A DNA stretch of 64,000 bases from Pseudomonadota bacterium (lineage in GTDB: Bacteria; Pseudomonadota; Alphaproteobacteria; Rhizobiales; Rhizobiaceae). Shown here piece after piece: positions 28,003 to 37,825 of the stretch. Where the stretch lies: contig JAEWDP010000155.1 in the NCBI GenBank assembly GCA_023390055.1, forward strand, positions 19,636 to 83,635, read 5' to 3'. The position numbers were made by a program, and so were the translations under genes. Numbering within the stretch: position 1 is the stretch's first letter; every line of letters starts with the position of its first letter. The notes under the pieces were generated by a model, which made no database searches, was not told the origin of the DNA, and was given only the letters and a program-made list of their open reading frames with translations.

Positions 28003-28613
28003 TCGCCAAGACGCCGGTACGTGCCTGGCAACGGATGCTTTCGGGGCGGCGTCTCGACCTCCTGGACCCCTCCCCGCTTGACGTCGAGATTGGCGACATC
28101 GCCCATGGCCTTGCGCGCGTTGCCCGCTGGAACGGCCAGACACACGGCGATCATGCCTTTTCGGTTGCCCAGCATTCACTGGTAGTGGAGGAGATATTCC
28201 GGCGTTTCGGCAGTGAAAACTGCCAGTCCTGCCTGATGGCACTTCTCCATGATGCCCCCGAATATGTGATCGGAGACATGATTTCTCCTTTCAAGTCGGT
28301 CGTTGGCGGCGGTTACAAGACCGTCGAGCGTCGCCTGGAGGCAGCAATCCACATCCGTTTCGGGCTGCCGGCACATGCGGACAAGGCGTTGAAGACGAGG
28401 ATCAAGAAGGCGGACACGATCGCCGCCTACTTCGAGGCGAGCGAACTTGCCGGCTTCACGCCCGAGGAGGCCCGCAAATTCTTTGGCCAGCCACGCGGCA
28501 TTACCCGCGACATGCTGCCGATCGATCCAATGCCCGTCCTTGAGGCGCAGCACCGGTTCATGACCCGTTTCAAGGAACTTGAGGAAGAAATCCGGCAAGG
28601 AGCAGTGTCGTGA
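27999..28613 (+). CDS. HD-domain phosphohydrolase (YfbR-like)
   Basis: A 204-residue metal-dependent phosphohydrolase. The HD signature is clear: QHSLVVEEI, then the double residue in LLHDAPEYVIGDMISPFK, and a later aspartate in KKADTIAAY. The pattern resembles 5'-deoxynucleotidase YfbR and related nucleotide hydrolases. The ATG overlaps the ygfZ stop by 4 bp, and the stop overlaps the next GTG start, so translational coupling is expected. The substrate is unproven. Confidence 0.87.
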   Translation: MIAKTPVRAWQRMLSGRRLDLLDPSPLDVEIGDIAHGLARVARWNGQTHGDHAFSVAQHSLVVEEIFRRFGSENCQSCLMALLHDAPEYVIGDMISPFKSVVGGGYKTVERRLEAAIHIRFGLPAHADKALKTRIKKADTIAAYFEASELAGFTPEEARKFFGQPRGITRDMLPIDPMPVLEAQHRFMTRFKELEEEIRQGAVS

Positions 28614-29131
28614 CGGCAATCATTGTCTGCCCGCTGACGAAGATCGCCGAACTGGCTGTCATTCACAAGGCAAGTCACATGATCAGCCTGATAGCCGATG
28701 GCCATGACTTTCACCGGCCAGCCGTCATCGCACCCGAGCGGCATCTGAAACTGTTGATGAATGATATCGCGTTTTCCGGAACCGGAGATCTCATTGCACC
28801 CGCATATGAGCATGTCGAACAGCTGATTGCATTCGTGCGCGAATGGGATCGGCAATCACCCATTCTCATTCACTGCTGGATGGGCGTTTCACGTTCACCG
28901 GCCGCTGCACTGATTGCAGCGCTTTCAATCCATCCCGAAGAGCACGACGCTGCCCTTGTTGCACGACTTCGGGCCGCAGCACCGCACGCCACCCCGAACC
29001 CGCGTCTGATCGAATTCGGTGACCGGCTCCTGAACAGGAACGGTGAGCTGGTTGAAGCCATCAAGGGGATAGGACGCGGCTGCCACACGGATGGTCGGGC
29101 ATCGTTCATTTTGCCGCTCAAGCCGGTTTGA
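28610..29131 (+). CDS. Tyrosine/dual-specificity phosphatase-like protein
   Basis: A 173-residue protein with the phosphatase P-loop HCWMGVSRSPAAAL (C-x5-R), placing it in the tyrosine/dual-specificity phosphatase group. Start GTG at 28610 with AAGGAG seven bases upstream, overlapping the HD gene. An earlier Asp-containing loop may supply the general acid. It could act on phosphoprotein, phospholipid or nucleotide; it is the third gene of the ygfZ-HD run. Confidence 0.83.
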   Translation: MTAIIVCPLTKIAELAVIHKASHMISLIADGHDFHRPAVIAPERHLKLLMNDIAFSGTGDLIAPAYEHVEQLIAFVREWDRQSPILIHCWMGVSRSPAAALIAALSIHPEEHDAALVARLRAAAPHATPNPRLIEFGDRLLNRNGELVEAIKGIGRGCHTDGRASFILPLKPV

Positions 29132-29256
29132 GACACTCCTTCGCCTTTTGTTAAGATTGGCTTTGCAATTTGCGGAAAAGTCCATGCAGGTTTCTTGACC
29201 TTGCCGTCCAATGCTCCAATTACCGGTCTGGCTGGCAGGAGGAACAAGAGGCAGGC

Positions 29257-30150
29257 ATGGAACACGCATCCGAGGCAGTTGTCGCAAGCAAGGCAGCGGC
29301 CGCCCAATTGTCAGCAATGGCAGTCGAATACTCGATCTCCATAGCGGGTGCGCTCATACTCCTGATCCTCGGCTGGATTGCGTCGAGCATGGCGAGCCGG
29401 TGGGCTTTCAACGGATTGTCGCGTGTCCATGGCTTCGATGCCACGCTCGCGCAGTTTTTATCCACCGTCGTCCGCTATGGTGTTTTAGTTCTCGTCGTTG
29501 TCATGGTGCTTGGCCAGTTCGGCGTCCAGACGGCATCAATCCTTGCAGCACTCGGTGCGATCGGCCTTGCCGTCGGCCTCGCCCTGCAGGGAACGCTTCA
29601 AAATATCGCGGCCGGCATCATGTTGCTGGTGTTGAGACCATTTCGCGTCGGCGAAGCAATCGAGACCAGCGATGTCAACGGTACGGTTATCGATATCGGC
29701 CTGTTTGCCACCGAGCTCAAGACCTATGACGGGCTCTACAGGCTGGCGCCGAATTCAACCTTGTGGAATGTCCCGGTCACGAACTACAGCCGTCGCAAGA
29801 CCCGCATGCATGATTTCAGTGTCCGTATCGCATATGAAGATGACATCGATCAGGCCCTTCGCATCATGTTAGACCTCGTTTCAAACGACACCCGTGTTTT
29901 GGAAGATCCGGCGCCTGCCGCTTATGTGGCAGATCTTGCCGACAATGCCGTCATCTTGTCCATGCGCTACTGGGCCAACAGCGATGTCTGGTGGAACACC
30001 ACCCACGACATCACAAAGGCCGTCAAGCACGCCTTTGATGAAAGTGGCATCACCATCCCCTACCCACAGGTCACATACCATGCTCCTTCCGGACAGAGCG
30101 GACCTCCAGCACCGACAATGCCAGGATATCCGGAGCCGGAGCAGACCTGA
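29257..30150 (+). CDS. mscS: Small-conductance mechanosensitive channel (MscS family)
   Basis: Opens under membrane tension to release solutes in hypo-osmotic shock. The 297-residue protein has three helices in residues about 20-135, with the pore-lining glycine/alanine-rich TM3 (AALGAIGLAVGLALQGTLQNIAAG), then the beta domain with FRVGEAIET and the C-terminal cytoplasmic vestibule, ending in a Pro-rich tail. ATG 29257 is preferred; an upstream frame adds a non-homologous stretch. Length and TM3 pattern are typical of MscS. Confidence 0.93.
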   Translation: MEHASEAVVASKAAAAQLSAMAVEYSISIAGALILLILGWIASSMASRWAFNGLSRVHGFDATLAQFLSTVVRYGVLVLVVVMVLGQFGVQTASILAALGAIGLAVGLALQGTLQNIAAGIMLLVLRPFRVGEAIETSDVNGTVIDIGLFATELKTYDGLYRLAPNSTLWNVPVTNYSRRKTRMHDFSVRIAYEDDIDQALRIMLDLVSNDTRVLEDPAPAAYVADLADNAVILSMRYWANSDVWWNTTHDITKAVKHAFDESGITIPYPQVTYHAPSGQSGPPAPTMPGYPEPEQT

Positions 30151-30160
30151 AGGCGAGGAC

Positions 30161-30197
30161 GCGGTGGGTTGATCATGCGAGGCGAGCGACCCACCGC
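30161..30197 (+). terminator. Possible terminator after mscS
   Basis: A perfect 9-bp inverted repeat (GCGGTGGGT with ACCCACCGC) separated by a 19-nt loop starts 11 bp after the mscS stop. It lacks a T-run, so it may aid 3' end processing or Rho-dependent termination rather than act as an intrinsic terminator. Confidence 0.35.
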
Positions 30198-30354
30198 CAT
30201 CTTCACGCGAAAAGCCGGCTGATCATGTTGCAAGCGCCCTTCGAAGCGACCCCAAATTCATGAAATTCTAATCAGCGTACAACCACGGCCACGCCCTTTC
30301 CTTTCATTGACATGGCCCTGTATAAGCAATCCAGACACTTGCCGGGACGGATGA

Positions 30355-33069
30355 ATGGATCTTCTACTCGTATTACTGGTGCTGCTTGCGATCATCTGGC
30401 AGCGCAAGACCTCACATCGCATCGCCCGGCTTGAAGACGACGTGGCGCGGCTTAAGGCGACGGCACAGGCACCCCTTGGCGCAGATGAGGTTCTGTCCGT
30501 CTCAGGCGAGACGAATGCAATGGAGACGCTTTCGCCTGAACTGCAGCCTGCCGCAGCATCTGCGAAGGTATCCGACGCCGTTGAAGAATTTGCGAAGGCA
30601 GATGAAACAGGCGTCCTGCCGCAATCGGTACCCGACGACATCAAGGGGCATGAAGATCGCGAAACACTGGAAAGCAGTCTCGGCGCCCGCTGGGCCGTCT
30701 GGGTCGGCGGCGTCGCACTCGCGCTTGGTGGGATCTTCCTTATTCGTTATTCCATTGAAAGCGGCCTGATCGGTCCTCGGACACGGCTTGTTCTGGCTGG
30801 TATTTTCGGTGCCGCACTGCTTGGATGTGGTGAGATCGTGCGGCGGCGCATGGTGCCACAAATTCAGGATCGCTTCGGCAATGCAATGATCCCGGGCGCG
30901 TTGACGGCTGCCGGATCAATCACCCTTCTGGGTGCCATCTATGCTGCCCATGGTTATTATGGCTTCATCGGTCCGACCCTCGCATTTTCCCTCCTTTCTG
31001 CAGTGTCACTGGCAACGCTTGCCCTGTCGCTCCTGCACGGCCAGGCACTGGCCGGGCTCGGGCTTGGCGGCTCACTCCTGACACCGGCCCTCGTTGCGTC
31101 GACCGCACCCAACCCTTTGGTTCTTTTTACATTCGTGGCAATCACGTGGCTTGCCACGGCAGCCGCTTCGCGCCTGCGCCAATGGATCATTGTACCCACA
31201 CTTGCCAATCTCGGGCTACTCGTCTGGGTCCTGGCATATCTGTTTCAAGCCTTTCCGGCAGATCCCTTGATGCCAACCCTTACGCTTCTCGTCATGATTG
31301 CCGGCACGGCATTTGTCTGGCCAGGTGCGTGGCGCAGGCAAGAGCCGCCACCCGAGGAGACATGGTGGCGTTTCCTGTTGCGCCCACCCTTGTCCATCAC
31401 CCTCAGCGTGTCGATTGCGGTCGTCTTGCCGGCACTTGCCATCATTGCGGCCAATGACGGCAACATCACCATGGCAGCTTTTGCGGCGGCTTCACTCATT
31501 GCCGGTCTGGCAGGTATCGGCGCGTTGCGCTCCTATGGCGTGTGGCCGACGATCCTGTCTGCGATCACGGCAGTGTCCAGTACAGGCCTTGTTGCACTGA
31601 TCCTTGCCGACTATGTGCCGCTTTCGCCGATCGACGGCCCGGTTCTTCCGCTGACATTTGGCCGCGAAATCGCGATAAGCCTGCTGCTTGGTGCAATCTT
31701 CACCTTCCTCGGCTTTGCTTTCCTCAGGCGCCATGGTGATGGCGACCAGAGACTGGGATCCCTCTGGGCCATCCTGATGTCTGCAGTGCCGGTAAGCCTT
31801 GCGACGATCAGCTTCCTCAATTTCGGCCTTTTGTCGCGTGACTGGATGTACGGGCTTTACGGACTGGCCATTGGCGCCGTCTTGCTGATGATTGCGAGAT
31901 GGCGTTTTCAGGCAAGCCGAAGCGAGGATCTCGATTGGCCGGCCAATCTGGTCGCACTGGGTTCGTTTGCAGGATATGCATTTGCCCTTCATGCTGTGAC
32001 AAACGGCATCACGACGACGATACTTCTGGCGGTTCTTGGCTTCTTCTATGTGCTGGCAACCAGATGGCGCCAGTGGCCGGCCCTTCCCTTTGCAATGGCG
32101 GCGGCGATCATCCTCATCTTTGGACGCATTGTGTGGGAACCGACACTTGTTGGTCCGGGTCAGCTGGGCACGACACCGTTCTTCAACGCCCTTCTTCCCG
32201 GATACGGGATCCCTGCAATCCTGTCCGTCCTTTCAGCCTATGAAATGCGCAACTGGCGCGGCAGCCAGGCACGCAACGTCCTGCAGGCCCTTGCAGCCAT
32301 CATGGTCATGACGACGCTTGCCGTCCTCGTCCGGCATGGCATGAACGGCGGCCTCCTCGACGAACGGGTCCCAACCCTTGGCGAGCAATCAATCTATACG
32401 CTGATCACCATCGGCATGTCGGCAACGCTGATGACACTGGACCAGCGTGCGCCGAGCCCCGTCTTCCGCTATGGCTCAATGATTGCAGGCGCGCTTGCGA
32501 CCCTCAACGTGCTGTCGCTGCATGTCGTGGCGCTCAACCCGTATTTCAGCGGCGAGAACACAGGCAACTGGCCGTTCGTCAACCTGCTTCTGATCGGCTA
32601 TCTCTTGCCGGCCATCACCTATGCCGGGCTTGCCTACTTTGCCCGTGACAAGCGCCCCAGGCCCTATGTGATGATGCTCGCCATCGCGGGAGCCGTCCTT
32701 GGCTTTTTGTGGGCGACCCTTTCGGTTCGGCGTTTCTGGCACGGCCAGAATATCGCCGACTGGAAAGGTTTCATGCAAAACGAGACCTATACCTATTCCG
32801 TCGTGTGGCTCCTGATCGGCGTTCTACTCTTGATCCTCGGCTCAAGATATGACGCGAGAAGCCTGCGCCTTGCCTCGGCCGGCCTTGTCATCATCACCGT
32901 TCTCAAGGTCTTCCTTATCGACATGTCCAACCTTGAAGGGATCTTGAGGGCCCTGTCGTTCATCGGCCTTGGTCTGGTACTGATGGGTATCGGCCTCTTC
33001 TACCAGAAGATCCTGGCCCGCAAGTCGACGATGGCGGCGACTGCAACAGGGTCCGGGTTCAAGGCATGA
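30355..33069 (+). CDS. DUF2339 large polytopic membrane protein
   Basis: A 904-residue protein. A hydrophobic N-terminal helix is followed by a short coiled segment (SHRIARLEDDVARLKA) and an acidic linker to about residue 100. Some two dozen hydrophobic helices then fill the rest, starting at SSLGARWAVWVGGVALALGG. This layout fits the DUF2339 family of very large membrane proteins of unknown function. It ends in an ATGA overlap with an HD-domain gene, which is followed by a MOSC gene. Confidence 0.85.
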   Translation: MDLLLVLLVLLAIIWQRKTSHRIARLEDDVARLKATAQAPLGADEVLSVSGETNAMETLSPELQPAAASAKVSDAVEEFAKADETGVLPQSVPDDIKGHEDRETLESSLGARWAVWVGGVALALGGIFLIRYSIESGLIGPRTRLVLAGIFGAALLGCGEIVRRRMVPQIQDRFGNAMIPGALTAAGSITLLGAIYAAHGYYGFIGPTLAFSLLSAVSLATLALSLLHGQALAGLGLGGSLLTPALVASTAPNPLVLFTFVAITWLATAAASRLRQWIIVPTLANLGLLVWVLAYLFQAFPADPLMPTLTLLVMIAGTAFVWPGAWRRQEPPPEETWWRFLLRPPLSITLSVSIAVVLPALAIIAANDGNITMAAFAAASLIAGLAGIGALRSYGVWPTILSAITAVSSTGLVALILADYVPLSPIDGPVLPLTFGREIAISLLLGAIFTFLGFAFLRRHGDGDQRLGSLWAILMSAVPVSLATISFLNFGLLSRDWMYGLYGLAIGAVLLMIARWRFQASRSEDLDWPANLVALGSFAGYAFALHAVTNGITTTILLAVLGFFYVLATRWRQWPALPFAMAAAIILIFGRIVWEPTLVGPGQLGTTPFFNALLPGYGIPAILSVLSAYEMRNWRGSQARNVLQALAAIMVMTTLAVLVRHGMNGGLLDERVPTLGEQSIYTLITIGMSATLMTLDQRAPSPVFRYGSMIAGALATLNVLSLHVVALNPYFSGENTGNWPFVNLLLIGYLLPAITYAGLAYFARDKRPRPYVMMLAIAGAVLGFLWATLSVRRFWHGQNIADWKGFMQNETYTYSVVWLLIGVLLLILGSRYDARSLRLASAGLVIITVLKVFLIDMSNLEGILRALSFIGLGLVLMGIGLFYQKILARKSTMAATATGSGFKA

Positions 33070-33716
33070 TATCTCTCCTTGCCAAGTCCTTTGCGCCTCA
33101 TGATGAACTGGCGGCACGGCTTCTGCCGCACGGTGACGACAATGATGACGGCTCCCATGACGCAGCCCACACTGTCCGCGTGTTTCGAAACGCCATGCGC
33201 ATCCACGAGACGGAAGGCGGTGACGCAAGGATCCTCGCCGCCGCCGTCTTGCTGCATGATTGCGTGGCGGTCGAAAAGAACGCTCCGGAGCGGTCGAAAG
33301 CATCGCGCCTTTCAGCCGACAGGGCGGAAGGCATCTTAGGCGCGATGGGATGGGACAAGGATGATGTCGAAGCCGTGTCCCACGCGATTGTCGCACACAG
33401 CTTTTCGGCCAATATCGCACCGGAAAGCCTTGAGGCAAAGATCCTCCAGGATGCCGACCGGCTGGACGCGATCGGCATGATGGGTGCGGCCCGCTGCTTT
33501 TACATTGCCGGTCGAATGGGATCTCATCTCTATGATCCGATCGATCCGCTGGCCAAGGATCGTTCCCTTGATGACCGCCGCTTTGCAATCGATCATTTTT
33601 CCACAAAGCTCTTCAAACTAGCCGACGGTTTCCAGACAAAGACCGGCCGGGCACTTGCCAGCGCGCGGCACGCGCGATTAATGCATGTCCTAGAGCTCTT
33701 CCTTGACGAGATTTGA
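33066..33716 (+). CDS. HD-domain phosphohydrolase (YedJ-like)
   Basis: A 216-residue cytoplasmic HD-family hydrolase. The metal ligands are in SHDAAHTVRVFRNA (histidine), LLHDCVAVEKN (HD pair) and later AKILQDADRLDAIG (aspartate). The layout matches YedJ-type proteins, with a helical C-terminus. It overlaps the DUF2339 stop codon by 4 bp and is followed within 9 bp by a MOSC protein. The substrate is unknown. Confidence 0.87.
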   Translation: MISLLAKSFAPHDELAARLLPHGDDNDDGSHDAAHTVRVFRNAMRIHETEGGDARILAAAVLLHDCVAVEKNAPERSKASRLSADRAEGILGAMGWDKDDVEAVSHAIVAHSFSANIAPESLEAKILQDADRLDAIGMMGAARCFYIAGRMGSHLYDPIDPLAKDRSLDDRRFAIDHFSTKLFKLADGFQTKTGRALASARHARLMHVLELFLDEI

Positions 33717-33724
33717 GAGGTCCC

Positions 33725-34573
33725 ATGCACATCAGTCAGCTCAACTATTATCCTCTCAAGAGCGCACGTGCGATCACACTTGAGGAAGCTGTAATCGGTG
33801 CGACGGGGATCCCAGGTGATCGACGCATGATGATCACGGACGAAACCGGAATGTTCATCACCCAGCGCGATCTGCCGATCCTGGCAAAGCTTTCGGTCAT
33901 CCCGCAAGCCAAATCCACATGGATTGCAATGGACGGCCAGGGACGCATAGAGGTCCACCATCCCGATCGCCAAGATCGTCTTGACGTGGTCATCTGGAAA
34001 TCGCCGGTCAGTGCCGCTGTCGCCGACACCGCGACCAACAACAAGCTGTCGCAATGGCTTGGTCGCCAGGTGCGTCTTGTGTTCTTCGACGAAGAGGCCC
34101 ATCGCCATGCCAGCGAAGAATGGGCAGGCGACGGCACGTCCATCACCTTTGTCGATGGCTACCAGATCCTCATCACGACAACCGCTTCTCTTGGAGCCAT
34201 CAATGCCGACATGCGGGCGAACGGCGACGGTGAGGTCGGGATGGAACGGTTTCGCCCGAACATCGTCATTGAAACGGACGAGCCATGGGCGGAAGATCGC
34301 TGGGCTTCAATCGAGATATCCGGCATCACCTTCGACCTCGTCAAGCCGTGCGCGCGCTGTATCATGACGACACAGGATCAAAAGACCGGCTCACGCGCGG
34401 TTGCCAGTCCCATGCCGTCGATGGGCCGTATGCGCATGTCGGCAGAACGGCGCGTTCCAGGGCCACTATTCGGTTGGAATGCGGTTCCTCGCAATGACGG
34501 CAAGGTCAAGATTGGTGATCCGATACGGGTGACAGCGGAACGAAATACGGCCTGGCCGATCAGACAACGCTAA
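33725..34573 (+). CDS. MOSC-domain protein
   Basis: A 282-residue protein with the N-terminal MOSC beta-barrel domain (LNYYPLKSARAITLEEA... GDRRMMITDE) and the C-terminal MOSC domain (residues about 120-280), including the conserved cysteine in KPCARCIMTTQD. Such proteins bind the molybdenum cofactor or handle sulfur; YcbX/mARC-type members reduce N-hydroxylated compounds. ATG 33725 has GAGAGG just upstream. Coupled to the DUF2339-HD pair by close spacing. Confidence 0.88.
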   Translation: MHISQLNYYPLKSARAITLEEAVIGATGIPGDRRMMITDETGMFITQRDLPILAKLSVIPQAKSTWIAMDGQGRIEVHHPDRQDRLDVVIWKSPVSAAVADTATNNKLSQWLGRQVRLVFFDEEAHRHASEEWAGDGTSITFVDGYQILITTTASLGAINADMRANGDGEVGMERFRPNIVIETDEPWAEDRWASIEISGITFDLVKPCARCIMTTQDQKTGSRAVASPMPSMGRMRMSAERRVPGPLFGWNAVPRNDGKVKIGDPIRVTAERNTAWPIRQR

Positions 34574-34687
34574 TTTGGGGCTTGCCTTGGCCGGTTGATC
34601 CTGACTATCCTCGCTGACTTGTCAGACAACTTGCCATCCTTCGGCGCCAGCTCATCGTGGCGTTGCCACCTCAGGAAATTCCCCTCC

Positions 34688-35584
34688 ATGACACCTCGGG
34701 CGACCGGCCTTGCATTTGCACTAATGGCGGTAACCGTCTTTTCCATACAGGACGGCATCTCCAAGCATCTGGCGGACAATTACCCTCCCATCTTCATCAC
34801 GATGATCCGTTACTGGGCGTTCGCCCTGTTTGCGCTGGCCATTGCCAGTCGCGCACCGGGCGGCATCAAGAGGGTAGCCACAACGGCGCGTCCGGCATTG
34901 CAGATCTTTCGTGGCGTTCTTTTATCCGTGCAGATCGTTGTCGCGATCAGTTCCTTTGCCCTTGTCGGACTTGCACCAACTCTTGCCATCTTCCAATCCG
35001 CTCCGCTGATCGTTGCCCTGCTTTCCATGCCGTTGCTTGGCGAACGGGTCGGTTGGCGCCGATGGACAGCGATCAGCATAGGCTTTTTCGGCGTCCTCAT
35101 GATCTTGAAGCCCGAAACAGGTGGTTTTGACATCAGCCTCCTCCTGCCACTTGGTGCAGCGGTCCTCTACAGCCTCTATTCAATTACCACCCGACTTGCC
35201 AGCCGCACCGACACCGCAATGACAAGCTTCTTCTATTCAGGGGTTGCCGGCGTGGTCATGATATCGCTTATCGGCCCCTTCTACTGGACCGAATTTCAGG
35301 GCAATGACATCTACTGGATGCTGTCACTTTGCGTATCAGGGGTCGTCGGACATTACCTGCTGATTTGCGCGTTCGACTACATCGACGCCGTCATCGTGCA
35401 GTCGATGTCCTATATCCAGCTGGTGTTCGTGACACTGATCGGCGTCTTCGTGTATGGCGAGATCCTTGGCGTCAACATGATCGTCGGATCGGTGATCGTC
35501 GTCGGTGCCGGGCTCTTCACCATTTACCGCGAGGCTCTTGCCGGTCGCAAGGCCGTTGCAATCGAACCTGCGGGCGAGATCTGA
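34688..35584 (+). CDS. EamA-family (DMT) transporter
   Basis: A 298-residue protein with ten hydrophobic helices in two EamA repeats; the second repeat starts near SLLLPLGAAVLYSLYSI. Motifs such as FQSAPLIVALLSMPLLGERVG and SMSYIQLVFVTLIGVFVYGE fit the family. The substrate is unknown. A longer frame to 34595 has no membrane or homologous character, so ATG 34688 is chosen. An MFS gene follows by 107 bp. Confidence 0.88.
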   Translation: MTPRATGLAFALMAVTVFSIQDGISKHLADNYPPIFITMIRYWAFALFALAIASRAPGGIKRVATTARPALQIFRGVLLSVQIVVAISSFALVGLAPTLAIFQSAPLIVALLSMPLLGERVGWRRWTAISIGFFGVLMILKPETGGFDISLLLPLGAAVLYSLYSITTRLASRTDTAMTSFFYSGVAGVVMISLIGPFYWTEFQGNDIYWMLSLCVSGVVGHYLLICAFDYIDAVIVQSMSYIQLVFVTLIGVFVYGEILGVNMIVGSVIVVGAGLFTIYREALAGRKAVAIEPAGEI

Positions 35585-35691
35585 TCGGCCGTATCAAATT
35601 GCGTTATGATTGGCCTGAACAAAACTGATTTTGGGAATGGCCAGACCAACGCTATACGTTCACCAACGCGAAACCTTCGGAAATATTGCAG

Positions 35692-36921
35692 ATGACACTG
35701 GCTAGCAGCCGAACGCCCATGCCCTGGCTCATTATCATTGCCGGCTCCCTCATTGCGGTTTTGACCTTCGGCCCCCGTTCTGCCATGGGCTTTTTCCAGC
35801 TCCCGATGCTTGCAGACACCGGCTGGGATCGTTCGACTTTCGGCCTTGCCATGGCACTTCAGAATCTGAGCTGGGGGCTTGGGCAGCCAATCTTCGGCGC
35901 TCTTGCAGACAAATACGGCACCGGCCGCATGCTGGTCTTGTGCGGCCTGCTCTATGCAGCAGGGCTTGTCCTGATGTCCACCGGCACGTCCGTCACAGCA
36001 CTGCATGTGGGAGGCGGTATCCTTGTCGGGCTGGCTGTCGCGGCCGGCTCCTTCGGCGTCATCCTGTCCGCCTTTGCCCGCAATGTCACACCTGAACAGC
36101 GATCGCTGGCATTCGGTATCGGTACCGCAGCCGGTTCGGCCGGCATGTTCTTGTTTGCGCCGCTGAGCCAAGGACTGATCTTTGCTTATGGATGGTCGGA
36201 TGGTCTTGTCATCATGGGCGTGTTGATGCTTTTGGTGCCGCTTCTTGCCTATCCACTGCGCGGCAACGCCACCTCCGGCACCCAGTCACAAAACGCGTTC
36301 AAGCAGACGGTTGCAGAAGCACTGCGCGAGGCTCTGGCTCATCGCAGCTACCTGCTGCTCGTCAGTGGCTTCTTTGTCTGCGGCTTTCAGGTCGCATTCA
36401 TCACGGCGCATTTTCCGGCCTATCTCGGCGATATCGGGATCGACGCAGGCTACGCGGTCATCGCGATGGCACTGATCGGTTTTTTCAACATCATCGGTTC
36501 TCTCGCCGCAGGCTATATCGGCCAGCATTATTCGAAGCCGTTCTTCCTCGCCTATATCTATATCGCACGCTCGATCACGGTCGCGGCCTTCCTGCTCATG
36601 CCGCAGTCGCCATTATCCGTCATCATCTTTTCGGTGGTGATGGGGCTGTTATGGCTTTCCACCGTACCGCCAACCAATGCCCTCGTGGCCATCATGTTCG
36701 GCACCCGCCACCTCGGCATGCTTGGGGGCGTGGTTTTCCTGTCTCACCAGATAGGCTCGTTCCTCGGTGTCTGGATGGGTGGCTATCTCTACGACCGCTT
36801 CGGATCCTATGATGTCGTCTGGTGGCTGGGTGTTGCGCTCGGCATCTTTGCCGCCATCGTCCACTGGCCGATCCGCGAAAGTGCCGTGGAGCGCCCAACG
36901 GCTGGCGCACTTGCCACCTGA
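35692..36921 (+). CDS. MFS transporter
   Basis: A 409-residue protein with twelve hydrophobic helices. The signature between helices 2 and 3 is visible (GALADKYGTGRMLVLCG), and helix 1 starts PWLIIIAGSLIAVLTFGPRS. The pattern resembles the oxalate/formate or NNP-like monocarboxylate carriers, but the substrate is open. An in-frame TTG at 35686 would add only two residues. Its stop codon abuts the recO stop on the other strand. Confidence 0.88.
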   Translation: MTLASSRTPMPWLIIIAGSLIAVLTFGPRSAMGFFQLPMLADTGWDRSTFGLAMALQNLSWGLGQPIFGALADKYGTGRMLVLCGLLYAAGLVLMSTGTSVTALHVGGGILVGLAVAAGSFGVILSAFARNVTPEQRSLAFGIGTAAGSAGMFLFAPLSQGLIFAYGWSDGLVIMGVLMLLVPLLAYPLRGNATSGTQSQNAFKQTVAEALREALAHRSYLLLVSGFFVCGFQVAFITAHFPAYLGDIGIDAGYAVIAMALIGFFNIIGSLAAGYIGQHYSKPFFLAYIYIARSITVAAFLLMPQSPLSVIIFSVVMGLLWLSTVPPTNALVAIMFGTRHLGMLGGVVFLSHQIGSFLGVWMGGYLYDRFGSYDVVWWLGVALGIFAAIVHWPIRESAVERPTAGALAT

Positions 36922-37677
36922 TCAGCTCTGCCCGCTTGCCGGCCTGTCGCGCGTCAGAGCCTTGAGTGCTGCCTGGATAAAACCTTCCCTGGCGGTATTT
37001 TCGACAATCCCCCGCGGCTCATAGATATGGCGGTGCAGGAAAAATCCGGTGAGCCTGAAGGCTGATGCCAGGCCTTCGGCGTCTGCCGCCAGTCTTTCCC
37101 CTTCATGAAGAAAGGCTGGCAAAGCGAGCAGTCGATCGGCATAGGGAGCACCGGCCTGTCTGGAGACTGCACGGCCGGATTTTGGAGAAACATAGTGCAG
37201 GTCCTCACGTGTCCCGGTGGCCGCACATTCGCTCAGATCGATCCCGTATCCGAGATCGTTCAAGATTGCGAGTTCGAAACGGATGAAGAGTTCACCGGCA
37301 TCGGCCGGATCATCCATCGTCTCGAGAATGACCTCCAGGGCGTCATAGAGATGCGGATGGGGGTCGCGCTCGGGTAAAAGGCGCAATAATGCACCCATGG
37401 CCTGAACCCCGTAGACGGACGTCGCCTGCTCCATCAAGCGGGCAGCCCGCAATTGCAGTGGCTCCAGCCTGAATTCACCGAGATGCTCGTCAAGGCGTGC
37501 CCGCCAGACCGCCTCGACCCGGTTTCCCGGTTGAAGAACAGGTTGCATCGTGCGGGAGCGACCGGATCTGACAAGTCCAAGATGGCGGCCGCGTGTCCGG
37601 GTCATCACCTCGGCAATGACACTGCGCTCGCCGTGACGCTTCACACCTATGATGATTGCCTCGTCCTGCCACTGCAT
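36922..37677 (-). CDS. recO: DNA repair protein RecO
   Basis: Recombination mediator that helps load RecA with RecR. The 251-residue protein has an OB-fold N-terminus (MQWQDEAIIIGVKRHGERS, then VRSGRSRTMQPVLQPGN) and a helical C-terminus ending in the RecO-typical REFIQAALKA-like segment (AREGFIQAALKAL). It is at the downstream end of the era cluster but separated from era by a small plus-strand gene. Convergent with the MFS gene; the stop codons abut. Confidence 0.93.
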   Translation of the reverse strand: MQWQDEAIIIGVKRHGERSVIAEVMTRTRGRHLGLVRSGRSRTMQPVLQPGNRVEAVWRARLDEHLGEFRLEPLQLRAARLMEQATSVYGVQAMGALLRLLPERDPHPHLYDALEVILETMDDPADAGELFIRFELAILNDLGYGIDLSECAATGTREDLHYVSPKSGRAVSRQAGAPYADRLLALPAFLHEGERLAADAEGLASAFRLTGFFLHRHIYEPRGIVENTAREGFIQAALKALTRDRPASGQS

Positions 37678-37825
37678 CTTATTTTCAACTGCTTCTCGAT
37701 CTCATTCAACATTAGCTGATAAGTGCCTGTGGCAGAATCGCTTTTTTCCGACTGTAATCGACTGCGGTACGGAACAAATTGCCGTTTAATCGAATTTCCA
37801 TCCTGTTCAGGCACAGGGTGGCTCC

